From Pseudomonas sp. GM78 (GTDB lineage: Bacteria > Pseudomonadota > Gammaproteobacteria > Pseudomonadales > Pseudomonadaceae), in assembly GCF_000282475.1 (NCBI RefSeq), contig NZ_AKJF01000095.1, positions 1-64,000 of the forward strand: 64,000 bases of DNA, written 5' to 3'. A model generated the notes under the pieces. The model saw nothing but the letters and a program-made list of their open reading frames with translations. It did not search any database and was not told the origin of the DNA. Shown piece after piece: positions 38,739 through 47,277 of this stretch; the first letter of the stretch is position 1; each line of letters starts with the position of its first letter. The position numbers and the translations under genes are program-made.

Positions 38739-39861
38739 GAGGCACCGCCATTCCAATAGCCAATCGATTGTTTCCGTCCTGACTCAGCCAGCCACAAGGC
38801 TGTCCGGCCTCCCTCGCCTGCAACAACGCCAGGGACATGCCGATGAAGGGCGCCAGTTGCGCCAATACGCCCCAGTGCCCGGACAATTGATGTTCACCAG
38901 ACTGCCAACCACCTTTCAGGAAAGTGCCCTGGCTGGTTTTATCCAGCGCCAGGCAATCCGGCGGTGCTACGTCCAACCCGGCGTAGCGCTGGATCTGTAC
39001 ACAGAGTTCAGCGGGTGATTCGTCGAGCTCGCTCAACAGGTACTCGCCCCTGTGCAACAACTGCCGCCCCTGGCGGCTCACCAGCCAGAGAAATCCTGCT
39101 TCACCGGGCAGCCCAGGCGCTTCGGTCTCCGGCACCGACACCACTCCGGCGCACAACAGCCAATCAGCCTCTTCACAACAATCCTGGTGAAAGGCATCGA
39201 TCATTCGATCCAGATCGGATAGGTCCTGCAGAGGCAAACGCGTCTCGGGCAACATCACGCCGGTTTTGGCCAATACCTCGACAAAAGCAGCCTGGTCGCG
39301 CTCGTCCCCCACCCAAGCGATACCTCGCAGCTGCGGCCAGCGGTCATTCAATTGCGTAAGCGCCAGGGTTAACCGAGCCAGGCGTCGAGCCAAGGCCGGC
39401 GCACGCTCAGGGGTCGTACCCAGCGACACCGCGCAGCGCAACATGGGCTGCGCAGCACCCTCCGGTTTCGATGGCTTGGGTGCGGGCACGTTGGCCATCA
39501 AACCATGGTAATGGGTTTGCTCATCGCCCACCGGCCCTAGCAGCAGCACCTGTTCCACCGGCAAACCCAAGCGGCGACGCCCCCACCAGAGCTGCACCGC
39601 GACCTCCACCGTGCGTCGATACACATCACGGTTAAACAGGCAGATTTGCCACCCCAGCATGCGCAACGCTATCGCCAACGCCCAGCAACAAGGCATGACG
39701 GCACTCCAGATCCACAGTTCGACCCTTGGCTGCTCTTCTGGCCATAACGACAACAAAACCGCCGACTGCAACCCCCACAGCAATAGCAAAGCCAGCCACC
39801 AGCGGCGCCAATGCGGTTCACGCGGTTCGACAAGGTCCGGGTATTGCGGCGCGTGGTTCAT
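38725..39861 (-). CDS. T6SS-linked membrane protein of unknown function
   Basis: A 378-residue protein with two membrane segments at about 24-40 and 52-70 and a soluble cytoplasmic or periplasmic part of about 300 residues. Segments such as QVLLLGPVGDEQTHYHGLMAN, LRCAVSLGTTPERAPALARRLA and SLALLQAREAGQPCGWLSQDG are readable, but I do not recognise a named domain. It overlaps PAAR at its start (ATGA) and tssM at its end (14 bp), so it is translationally embedded in the T6SS operon. Genes of this kind precede tssM in enterobacterial-type T6SS loci. A role in membrane complex function is inference. Confidence 0.7.
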   Translation of the reverse strand: MNHAPQYPDLVEPREPHWRRWWLALLLLWGLQSAVLLSLWPEEQPRVELWIWSAVMPCCWALAIALRMLGWQICLFNRDVYRRTVEVAVQLWWGRRRLGLPVEQVLLLGPVGDEQTHYHGLMANVPAPKPSKPEGAAQPMLRCAVSLGTTPERAPALARRLARLTLALTQLNDRWPQLRGIAWVGDERDQAAFVEVLAKTGVMLPETRLPLQDLSDLDRMIDAFHQDCCEEADWLLCAGVVSVPETEAPGLPGEAGFLWLVSRQGRQLLHRGEYLLSELDESPAELCVQIQRYAGLDVAPPDCLALDKTSQGTFLKGGWQSGEHQLSGHWGVLAQLAPFIGMSLALLQAREAGQPCGWLSQDGNNRLAIGMAVPHGND

Positions 39862-40121
39862 GGCGCCACTACCATGAACGAGGCCGCAAGCGAGCTGACC
39901 AGAGTGCAACCACAATCACACTCATGCCCGTGCAGGGCCACAAGCTTGCCGTCCATGATCGCCACCGAGGTGCCCTCTGCAATGTGCGTCAGGCCGTGCA
40001 ATTCGCAACGGGCCTGATCCCCCACGCAGGCAACCGGCTGGCCGAATGCCTCGTAGTGACCTTCAAGCACTTCACCACCAAACGGGCTCATCGAGTCCCC
40101 CACACGTACCAGAGGCAACAT
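39858..40121 (-). CDS. PAAR-domain T6SS spike-tip protein
   Basis: An 87-residue PAAR protein. The repeat pattern of Pro/Gly and short beta-strands (VRVGDSMSPFGGEV, VACVGDQARCELHG, IMDGKLVALHGHECDCGCTLVSS) with conserved Cys and His residues fits metal-binding PAAR cones that sharpen the VgrG spike. It starts in overlap with the stop of the lipase gene (TGATG). Confidence 0.88.
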   Translation of the reverse strand: MLPLVRVGDSMSPFGGEVLEGHYEAFGQPVACVGDQARCELHGLTHIAEGTSVAIMDGKLVALHGHECDCGCTLVSSLAASFMVVAP

Positions 40122-42475
40122 CAGGCGCCCTCCCCGGTGAGTTCGAACAAACTGCCCGCCTCGCGCAGAAAGGCGGTGGTGCGGTCGATGCGTTGGGCAT
40201 AGTCTTCCTCGGCAATCTGCTGCTTCAGCTCAGCCGCCACCTTGCCGATATGCGCCGTCGGTTTCAGCAACTGCGCGGCCTCCGGCAGGAACGGCAGCAC
40301 CACTCCACGCGCCTTGTCGATCACTTGATAGCCGATGCTGGCGCCCCCTATACCCGCGACCAGCCCGCCAACCCCGCCCAACGCCCCACCGCGTTTGATG
40401 CCGTACACCGTTGCGCCGGCCAGCATCGCAACGCCCAGTATTCGTCCAGCCACCACCACCGGTGACAGGTCCCGGCTGTTGTCATTGCCGAAATACGTCA
40501 TGCGATAGAAGAAATAGCCCGCCCATATCTCACGCGATCCCAACGCGTCATGCATGAACCAGGCGCGTGAGTCGTGTACCTGGTCATCGAACAGCGCGAC
40601 CACCAGCGCCATGTGCGGGTCCTTGCTGGGCGTACCTCGGGCGTCGCTGAACAATTGTTTTGTGCGCAGCTCACCTGCCGCCTTGATCGCAGCGTGGTCC
40701 TGCAACTCATCGTTTTCGTTGAGCAGATAGATCGCGTCGCGCAACAGCACATCGGTGATCGTGCCGACCGCACTGGTTTGCTTGCGGTCGAAGCCTTTGT
40801 AGTCGCGTTTGAATTCCGCAGCTGCCTGGCTGAGTTGAGTCTTGTCGATCTGCGGTTCGTAGATGGGCGGGCCGGGATGGTTCGTTGCCGCCGCGGGCGT
40901 TTTCAGCCGATCGGCCAAAATGATTTTTTTCTGTTTTTCATAGGCCTCACGTTGATCACTGGTGTCGTAGACAGTGACTTCATTGGCCTGGGTGAAGAAC
41001 GGCTGATGTTTGTAGCTGTCGTTATTCTGCAACGGGTCATCGGCATAACGACCGATACGCCAGCCGGTGATCCAGCCCAGTTGATCGGCCAGGGTTTCTT
41101 CTACGGTGATGCCGAGTTGCTGTGGTTTGTACTCCCAGGGTTTTGTGTGGGTGGGGGTGTCGGTGGTGATGCCTGGGAGGGTGTGGCGCCAGGCGTTGAA
41201 GCGCTCGATTGCTTGGGGGCTGATATCAAACTCAGTGTTAGTTACTTCTGAGATAACTCGCCATGCCTTCTGATCCTCTAAAGTTTTTGGCAGCACTGTT
41301 TCCGGCACTTGCAAAGGCGCGCCCGCAGCGAAGGCTTCGGCATACATGTCGTGGAGGACGATTTGTGACACCAGTTCATTGGTGCCACCTCTGGCTTTGC
41401 CTTGGTCATTCTGCGGATAACCACCACCGACATCGGAATGCACACCGGGGTACACCACTTCATAGGTGTGGAGCGGGTACTGGCCGTCCTCGTTGCGGAT
41501 CGAGTCCAGCGGAAAACACGAGCGCTGCTCGAAGGCCGCGACGAAGTGTCGGCAGCATTTGACGAAGTTCGGAAACTTCGTGGCGTCAGGCAGCAACTGA
41601 CTGTCATCGGCCCAATCCATGTGCCCGGCAAAAAAAGGCGCCGCATGGGCGATGCCGACCGAGGCGACGGTGTCCAACACACCGAGAAACTCGACGCTGA
41701 CCGGCAGGCCGATCAGACGTTGCTCAGGCAACGTGGCACCGGCCGGCGTATCAAACAACTGGCTCAGCCAGGTTACGAAAGTGCGAGCCTCTGCTGCCCC
41801 GCGCGAGAAGCCGTACACGTACAGTTTGACTGCCAATACTTCAGGCTGCCGGGACTTGTCTTTACAGGCCTCCAAGGAATCAAACAGTCCTTTCATGACT
41901 CGTCGTCGTTTGCCTTCCCCCAGTACGCTCATCAGCGGTGCCTGCCACGTGCTCATGGCATCGACTGCTTTTTTTCTGTCGGCTTTGGATAACTCTTTCT
42001 TAGTCAATGCAACCCTCAGCGCATGAGCTAATGACACCAATGCCCAATTGATGCGATCTTCACCACCCGTCGCATACCTCAGTCCCTCCGCGCTGTAATC
42101 CAGTTCGCCAATTTCAGGAAAGGGAGTTCCTACACCGGGCATATAAAAAGAAAAAAAACCCTCTTTTTCTGCCTGTTCACCCCTGAGCGACGCATGAAAA
42201 AGCTTGGCAATATTACTGGGGTGATTTTTCTTGGTATCGTTATCTTAATTATTGTTAGTACCATCGAAAAACAAACTGACGTGTAAACTTTGAACGCATT
42301 CAAATCGCTGAGACTTATTTTTTGCATTGACCTGTCGATGGTGACAATCCTCCTCGGCAGTTTGCTTGTCACAGTTAGCAGTCACCGACGAAACATGACC
42401 CGGCAAACGCCCCACCATCGGAAAAACTGGCGGAGCCCAGACTTTGGCGCTTGAATTTCTCATTACTTCGGGCAT
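40121..42475 (-). pseudogene. DUF2235 (Tle1-like) phospholipase effector gene interrupted by an in-frame TAA
   Basis: A 784-codon reading frame with a start at 42475 (AAGGAG eight bases upstream) and a single TAA at 42247-42245 (codon 77). Before the stop it encodes the DUF2235 N terminus LHVSLFFDGTNNN. Directly after the stop, in the same frame, it continues DNDTKKNHPSNIAKLFHASL, as expected for the family. The catalytic motifs downstream are intact: GFSRG near codon 222-226, LGVLDTVAS near 268 and PGVHSDVGGGY near 346. A lone 673-residue frame from ATG 42142 would lack the first strand with FFDGT. Tle1 enzymes are T6SS phospholipases. A recent nonsense mutation or a sequencing error explains this best. 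Confidence 0.85.
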
Positions 42476-42972
42476 ACGGATGGCTCCTTCATTCCCATAG
42501 ATACTTTGATCGGATAATTAGGTGAGCTGGGTGCCCAGCAAGAAGTCGTAACCTTTACCTGGTTACATGTGAAAAAATGCACCTTAAGATCGCATGACTC
42601 CGTTCCCGGCCACTCTGGAATTTCCACGACAGTGCTGTAGCGCTGATAGTTGGCCTTATGTTTAGCCTGAGCAACTCTATAGCCATCAGTCCCTAGCGGC
42701 GGCCATTTAGAATAAGCATAAGGATCAGTATCAACCTCCCATTCAATATGCGCCTTCAAGCCAGGGCGCCATTTAGTCGGCATGATAATGCAGCAAGAAC
42801 GCCCCCCACCCCCGTCGGCCCGGTAACCATTCACCGAGAGCCAATTAATATTGCTCAGCGTATGATTAACCGCTTGTATATTTCCTCCCGCCATTTCGTT
42901 GTCCGCTGTGGAACATCCAACCAACATCAACACAAACACACCCAACAACCATCGAGCCCAGGTTATTTTCAT
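42463..42972 (-). CDS. Lipoprotein immunity protein (DUF3304/Tli-like), copy 1
   Basis: A 169-residue lipoprotein with signal and lipobox LVGC (Cys20). The mature part has Cys residues in GGGGRSCCIIMP, ESCDLKVHFFTCNQ and TTSCWAPSSPNYPI. It ends 12 bp inside the start of the lipase gene, the usual order for T6SS lipase immunity proteins (Tli), which protect the periplasm. Very similar to the next copy upstream: residues 20-75 and the last 35 are nearly identical, while a central block of about 25 residues differs. Confidence 0.85.
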   Translation of the reverse strand: MKITWARWLLGVFVLMLVGCSTADNEMAGGNIQAVNHTLSNINWLSVNGYRADGGGGRSCCIIMPTKWRPGLKAHIEWEVDTDPYAYSKWPPLGTDGYRVAQAKHKANYQRYSTVVEIPEWPGTESCDLKVHFFTCNQVKVTTSCWAPSSPNYPIKVSMGMKEPSVCPK

Positions 42973-43046
42973 TGCCGATTCCCCGAAAATGGAAAGACGG
43001 GCGATGTCCAGACCTTAGCGCTCGAGTTAATTTTTACTACGGGCAT
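42969..43046 (-). pseudogene. Remnant of the 5' end of a lipase effector gene
   Basis: A 25-codon frame MPVVKINSSAKVWTSPVFPF + SGNRQ and stop. It aligns with the first 20 residues of the lipase (MPEVMRNSSAKVWAPPVFPM). It has the same position relative to immunity copy 2 as the real lipase start has to copy 1, including the GGGCATACGGATGG stretch. It shows that the duplication unit included the effector start and that the rest of that effector was lost. Confidence 0.75.
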
Positions 43047-43543
43047 ACGGATGGTTCCTTCATTTCCATAGATACTTTGATCGGATAATTAGGTGAGCTG
43101 GGTGCCCAGCAAGAAGTCGTAACCTTTACCTGGTTACAGGTGAAAAAATGCACCTTAAGATCACACGACTCCGTTCCCGACCACTCTGGAATATCCACTT
43201 TGGTGCTGTAACGTTGAAAATTCGCTTCATGCGCAGCCCACGCACCTTCATCGAACCCATACCCAGTAGTTTTTCTTTTTATTTTTGCAAAAGGTTCCGG
43301 ATCAACCTCCCATTCAATATGCGCCTTCAAGCCAGGGCGCCATTTAGTCGGCATGATAATGCAGCAAGAACGTCCCCCACCCCCGTCGGCCCGGTAGCCA
43401 TTCACCGAGAGCCAATTGATATTGCTCAGCGTATGATTAACCGCTTGTATATTTCCTCCCGCCATTTCGTTGTCCGCTGTGGAACATCCCACCAACGCCA
43501 ATCCAAACAAACCCAACAACCATCTCGCCCATATTACTTGCAT
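43037..43543 (-). CDS. Lipoprotein immunity protein (DUF3304/Tli-like), copy 2
   Basis: A 168-residue paralogue of the adjacent lipoprotein. The start at 43543 is chosen because its N terminus (MQVIWARWLLGLFGLALVGC) aligns residue by residue with copy 1 and has GGAG upstream; three in-frame ATGs lie a few codons earlier. The central block (PEPFAKIKRKTTGYGFDEG) differs from copy 1, which suggests divergent effector specificity. Its own effector is reduced to a remnant, so it is an orphan immunity gene in this window. Confidence 0.83.
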   Translation of the reverse strand: MQVIWARWLLGLFGLALVGCSTADNEMAGGNIQAVNHTLSNINWLSVNGYRADGGGGRSCCIIMPTKWRPGLKAHIEWEVDPEPFAKIKRKTTGYGFDEGAWAAHEANFQRYSTKVDIPEWSGTESCDLKVHFFTCNQVKVTTSCWAPSSPNYPIKVSMEMKEPSVCP

Positions 43544-43645
43544 GGCCATCTCCATCACCGACAACTCCATAATTTCAATTCAGGCCGCATGAAAAAAATC
43601 CCGCACGGGCCTCTTTCACATGCAACATGACGATAGAATTTATAC

Positions 43646-43729
43646 TTAGCCCATATCCTGGTCGTTCCGCGAATATCCACCGCCAACATCGGAATGCATA
43701 CCGGGACCACTATTTCCAGCCAACTCATA
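43646..43729 (-). pseudogene. Internal fragment of a DUF2235 lipase gene
   Basis: A 27-codon open stretch directly after the DUF4123 gene, reading NSGPGMHSDVGGGYSRNDQD and ending in TAA. It matches the catalytic-His region of the lipase (PGVHSDVGGGYPQNDQ) at the protein level. It is not a simple copy of it, since the flanking residues differ. The rest of this gene, on both sides, is missing. It implies an earlier, different lipase gene between the chaperone and the immunity genes. Confidence 0.7.
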
Positions 43730-44474
43730 GTCGTTGGCGTGCGTACTCGACTATATTGCCAAAGTAATTCTCACGACTTGCTTGCATGACAATCGTGTAC
43801 AACATCTCAAAACGCCTTTCCTTGCTTTCGTCCAGATGATCAAACTCACTGCGAACCAGGAGTTTCTGGGCATCGCTAATACATCCGATCATTTCGCATT
43901 GCTGATCACTAAGTTCCACGCAGGGAATGACTTCGATGCTGCTCTGCTTCGTCAAGCAATGGCTTTGCAGCCATTGCGACTGGTCGTCCCGATCAAGCCA
44001 GCCCCAAAAGCAGGCAACTCGCAGGAACTCGGCGCGCTGTTCGCTGGTGAGAATGGAATTCATCAGCACGGGAAAGATTCTCGGATCGTAAAAACGCAAC
44101 AAGCCAGCTTGTCCACCCCACTGCATTTGAGACAGGGCTTGCAAGGCATGACTCAATTCTTGAAACGGCAGGTTCGAGATCAGGACCATCAGGCGAGCAT
44201 CTGCTGCGCAGTGTTCGATCAGTTCTTCCAGCCAAGCCTTGTGCTGCCAAATGGTCAGGTCCAGGCGCATCAACAGCGGTGCCTGGTCCAGCAGGTTTTC
44301 CTCTGGTGTACCGGTGAACAATGAGAACCAAGGCACCTTGGGGCTCAGTTGCTGCAGCCCGGGAACAGCGCATTTGCTCCACGTGGCTTGATCAAGCAAA
44401 AGATCAACTTCCTGTACTTCCGTTCTGGCACACACCTGCTCGATCTGCTCCAGCCATTGGATAGGCGTATTCAT
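43725..44474 (-). CDS. DUF4123 T6SS effector chaperone (Tap/TEC-like)
   Basis: A 249-residue cytoplasmic protein with the layout of DUF4123 proteins: LLLDQATWSKCAVPGL near the N terminus, LLMRLD, LISNLPFQELSHALQALSQMQWGGQAGLLRFYDPRIFPVLM in the middle (about 97-139). Such proteins load effectors onto VgrG and are encoded between vgrG and the effector. It is 16 nt downstream of vgrG. Confidence 0.85.
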   Translation of the reverse strand: MNTPIQWLEQIEQVCARTEVQEVDLLLDQATWSKCAVPGLQQLSPKVPWFSLFTGTPEENLLDQAPLLMRLDLTIWQHKAWLEELIEHCAADARLMVLISNLPFQELSHALQALSQMQWGGQAGLLRFYDPRIFPVLMNSILTSEQRAEFLRVACFWGWLDRDDQSQWLQSHCLTKQSSIEVIPCVELSDQQCEMIGCISDAQKLLVRSEFDHLDESKERRFEMLYTIVMQASRENYFGNIVEYARQRL

Positions 44475-44490
44475 CTGTATGTCTCCTCAA

Positions 44491-46890
44491 TCAGCCTTGG
44501 CGCATCAGCAAGCCAATGGCGTTTTTCCGAGCCTTTTGCAGGCACTCCTCACACACCGACTTGGGCAACACCGCCAACGGGAAACGCTGGCCACCAGGCC
44601 CCTCCCAAATGTGTTGCCCCCTGGAGCGAACCTTGGTGTGACTGTCGAAAAAAAGTCCTTCCTCCGGGTCGAGGTGGATCGCCACATCTCCGGTGCCGAG
44701 CGTGATGCCTTTTTCGGACAAAAACTCCAGACGCCCCTGTACCGACTGCACGGTGATGTCCCGCTGGGCGATCAGGTTCATCAGGTCGCCGTGGGATTCG
44801 ATTTCCAGTGGGCCCTCGCCGGAGACCAGGCGCATGCCTTCGCGCTGGGCGAGCAGCGAGATGCCTTTTTTGGCGTGTGCCGACAGGCGCTGGTCGGCGG
44901 CAAGGTTGATGTCGTCCCGGCTTTGCAGGTACATCCCATCGCCACTGTTGAGCAGCAAACTGGCCGGCGTGACCGCGCCGATGCCGTCGGGGGCGCTCAG
45001 GAGGATGGCCGGGGCGGACAGGTCTTTGGCGTCCGCTTGTAGTTGCTGCAGACCGTCGATGGCGGGTGGTCGACTGTTATGGGCCTGGGCAATTTCCTGC
45101 CACTGGGCCATTTGCTGGCGGGCGCCTTCGATCTGGCTGGTGGCCGGCGCCATGGCGAGTACATCGTCTGAAGCCTTTATTTGTTCATCGGCGCTGATCA
45201 ACAAGCCTTTGCCCGCGCGCAATGCACCCCAATCGTCCGTGCGCAGTTCAAACCCTTCCCCGCGCTTCTCCTTCCGGGCATCCACTAGATGCCCTAAATT
45301 CAACTGACTCTTGCCACCATATTCCGTGCTGAGCTTGACGTGCTCCTGCCCCCGCAGGTCTTCCATGCGCAGCTTGTTGTTCGCCGGCGTGCGCAGCACG
45401 TTGCGGGTGTAGTCGCGATTGCGCAGGGTCACGTGGTCGGGGTGTTCGCTGTCGTGCAGGGCGTGGGCGATGTAGGGGCGGTCGGGGTCGCCCTGTTCGA
45501 AGGCGATGGCCACTTCGGTGCCGCAGATCAGCGGCAGGTGCAGGCCGTGGGTGTCGCCGGCGTAGGCGCGCGCCTGGCGTAGCCACATGCTTTCCTCGCC
45601 CAGTTTCCAGGGGTCGCGGTCGAACAGGAAGTTGACCTTGTAGCGGCCTTGGAGATCGATCTCGGCGTATTTGTCGTGGGCTTCGCCGCTGGTGACCCGG
45701 GCCGGGACGGTGCCGGCGATTTGTGGTTTGGCCTGCAGTGGCGGGCGAAAGCACAGGGTTTCCGAATAGGGCATGGCTTCAAAGCGGCACTCGAAGCTGG
45801 CATCGCGGGCGGCACGGGTGCGCATGGCGACGATCGCGCAACGCGGGGTGAAGGCCTGCGGTGCTCCGCCGCCGGTGATGGTCAGCACCTGGCCCGGTGC
45901 CAGGGTGGCGCTGCTACTGATACCGCTCAGGTGGGTCTGGTCGTTGAGGTAGCGCTCGTGGCGCAAGCGTGCGTAGAAGTAGCCGCTTTCGGTGGTCAGG
46001 CGTTCGTGCTGATCGTAGGCGCCACCGAGCACGCGGTAGGGCTCGGCGTAGTGGTAGGCCTCACCGTAGGTGATTTTCGCACCGCGGGTCTGGTCGACAT
46101 CGGCGTCGAGGTGCGCGCTGGCGTCAAGGGGTTGATAGGTGCGGATGTTGACGTTTTTTTCCACCACCTGGTGCCTGGTTTGCAGGCCCCACACGCCGTC
46201 TGCATCGCTGCTGCTGAGCCCGGCGGGCGAGAAGTTTGGCAACTCGACGTCGAACTGGTAGCCGCGCTGGCCGTCGCAGAATTCCACGACGTCGATGTGC
46301 AGGCGTTGGTCGCTGGTGAGGCGGTACCAGATGCCCACTTCAGCCAGCAGGCGGCTGATGAAGGCCAGGTCGCTTTCGCCGTACTGCATCACCTGTTCGC
46401 GCCGGGGGTACTCACGGACCAGGCGGAACAGGAAGTCCTGGCCTCGGAAGTCGTGGCGGCTGCGCAGGATGCTCTCGACGATTTCCGGTACCGACTGTTG
46501 CTGGTAGATACGGTACTGCCGGCCGCGCTCGAGCAAGGCCAAACGCGGTTGCAGGGTCAGTTCGTAGCGGGCTTCGTCGACGGAGGCAGACAGGCGTTTT
46601 AACCCGGTGATCACGCCGTTCAGGGTGCGCAGCGGATTGATTTCAGGGGTAGGCAGGCCTTTGATGACCGGTGGTTGTTTGGCGGCGTACAGGCTGAAAC
46701 TGGCGTCCTTGCCCAGCAGGTGTTCGGCCGCGAGATCCTGCTCGGTGCTGGTGAATTCCACGTGGTAGGTGAAGGGTTGGCTGAGACGTTCTTCGCCGTG
46801 GAAAGCGAGGACGTCGAGGTGGGTCGCAAGATCGCGGACCCAGAGTTTATGATGGCTGTGGTTGAAGAAGATGCGCGATTGTGTGCTCAT
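44491..46890 (-). CDS. vgrG: VgrG/TssI spike protein
   Basis: A 799-residue VgrG. The gp27-like N-terminal part (about 1-380) has FHGEERLSQPFTYHVEFTS, VPEIVESILRSRHDF and QYGESDLAFISRLLAEVGIWYRL. The gp5-like OB domain has FDRDPWKLGEESMWLRQARAYAG and GTEVAIAFEQGDPDRPYI. Then DUF2345 with the spike beta-helix to about 740, and a short C-terminal tail with two Cys (SVCEECLQKARKNAIG). It is the 5'-most T6SS gene on this strand, with no hcp next to it. Confidence 0.95.
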   Translation of the reverse strand: MSTQSRIFFNHSHHKLWVRDLATHLDVLAFHGEERLSQPFTYHVEFTSTEQDLAAEHLLGKDASFSLYAAKQPPVIKGLPTPEINPLRTLNGVITGLKRLSASVDEARYELTLQPRLALLERGRQYRIYQQQSVPEIVESILRSRHDFRGQDFLFRLVREYPRREQVMQYGESDLAFISRLLAEVGIWYRLTSDQRLHIDVVEFCDGQRGYQFDVELPNFSPAGLSSSDADGVWGLQTRHQVVEKNVNIRTYQPLDASAHLDADVDQTRGAKITYGEAYHYAEPYRVLGGAYDQHERLTTESGYFYARLRHERYLNDQTHLSGISSSATLAPGQVLTITGGGAPQAFTPRCAIVAMRTRAARDASFECRFEAMPYSETLCFRPPLQAKPQIAGTVPARVTSGEAHDKYAEIDLQGRYKVNFLFDRDPWKLGEESMWLRQARAYAGDTHGLHLPLICGTEVAIAFEQGDPDRPYIAHALHDSEHPDHVTLRNRDYTRNVLRTPANNKLRMEDLRGQEHVKLSTEYGGKSQLNLGHLVDARKEKRGEGFELRTDDWGALRAGKGLLISADEQIKASDDVLAMAPATSQIEGARQQMAQWQEIAQAHNSRPPAIDGLQQLQADAKDLSAPAILLSAPDGIGAVTPASLLLNSGDGMYLQSRDDINLAADQRLSAHAKKGISLLAQREGMRLVSGEGPLEIESHGDLMNLIAQRDITVQSVQGRLEFLSEKGITLGTGDVAIHLDPEEGLFFDSHTKVRSRGQHIWEGPGGQRFPLAVLPKSVCEECLQKARKNAIGLLMRQG

Positions 46891-47064
46891 TTCAGGCCTT
46901 CCTGGTCTGCGGGGGGGAAACGTGCAGGAAGGGTTTGGCGTTCACCCGGGTCCTGAGGGGTGAAAGCATTGGGGAATTTAGTGGAAGTGAGGAATGAGAC
47001 GTTTCCGAGAATCGTGTAGGGCTTTTCCTTATTGGAATCTCGGCTTAACCGTGTCGGATAACGC

Positions 47065-47164
47065 TGTAGGAGCGAGCATGCTCGCGAAAAACCTGAGAGC
47101 ACCGCGGGGTGTCAGGCTTCCCGCGTAATCGTTAACGACCATCGCGAGCATGCTCGCTCCTACA
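47065..47164. repeat. REP pair (GTAGGAGCGAGCATGCTCGCGA type)
   Basis: Two 23-bp arms in perfect inverted orientation (47065-47087 and 47142-47164) separated by 54 bp. Each arm contains the palindrome GCGAGCATGCTCGC. Confidence 0.9.
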
Positions 47165-47223
47165 AGGGGGGCTAGCGCTATTGCGGTGGGTCGATGTAAA
47201 CCTCCCGGGGACTGTCAAGCCCT

Positions 47224-47249
47224 CATCGCGGGCAAGCCCGCTCCCACAG
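47224..47249. repeat. Single REP element (CGCGGGCAAGCCCGCTCCCACA type)
   Basis: One copy of the GGGCAAGCCCGC-type REP, distinct in sequence from the neighbouring GAGCATGCTC pair, about 30 nt downstream of the GntR stop codon. Confidence 0.85.
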
Positions 47250-47277
47250 ATTGCATCTTCAGATTCAGACCGGGTGT

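Larger units (their letters stand above)
46891..47277. other. 387-bp intergenic region with three REP arms
   Basis: Between vgrG and the GntR gene, both on the minus strand. It contains a REP pair (47065-47087 and 47142-47164) and a third, sequence-distinct REP copy (47224-47249). The about 170 bp next to vgrG should hold its promoter, but I see no clear hexamers. No trace of hcp, tssBC or clpV is visible. Confidence 0.6.

Noticed and set aside
42245-42247. Programmed read-through or selenocysteine at the lipase stop
   Set aside because: The codon is TAA, not TGA, and no recoding signal is visible. A nonsense mutation or sequence error is simpler.
40121-43729. Insertion sequence as the cause of the effector-island rearrangement
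   Set aside because: No transposase frame, terminal inverted repeats or target duplications are seen. The tandem repeat structure fits recombination between duplicated segments.
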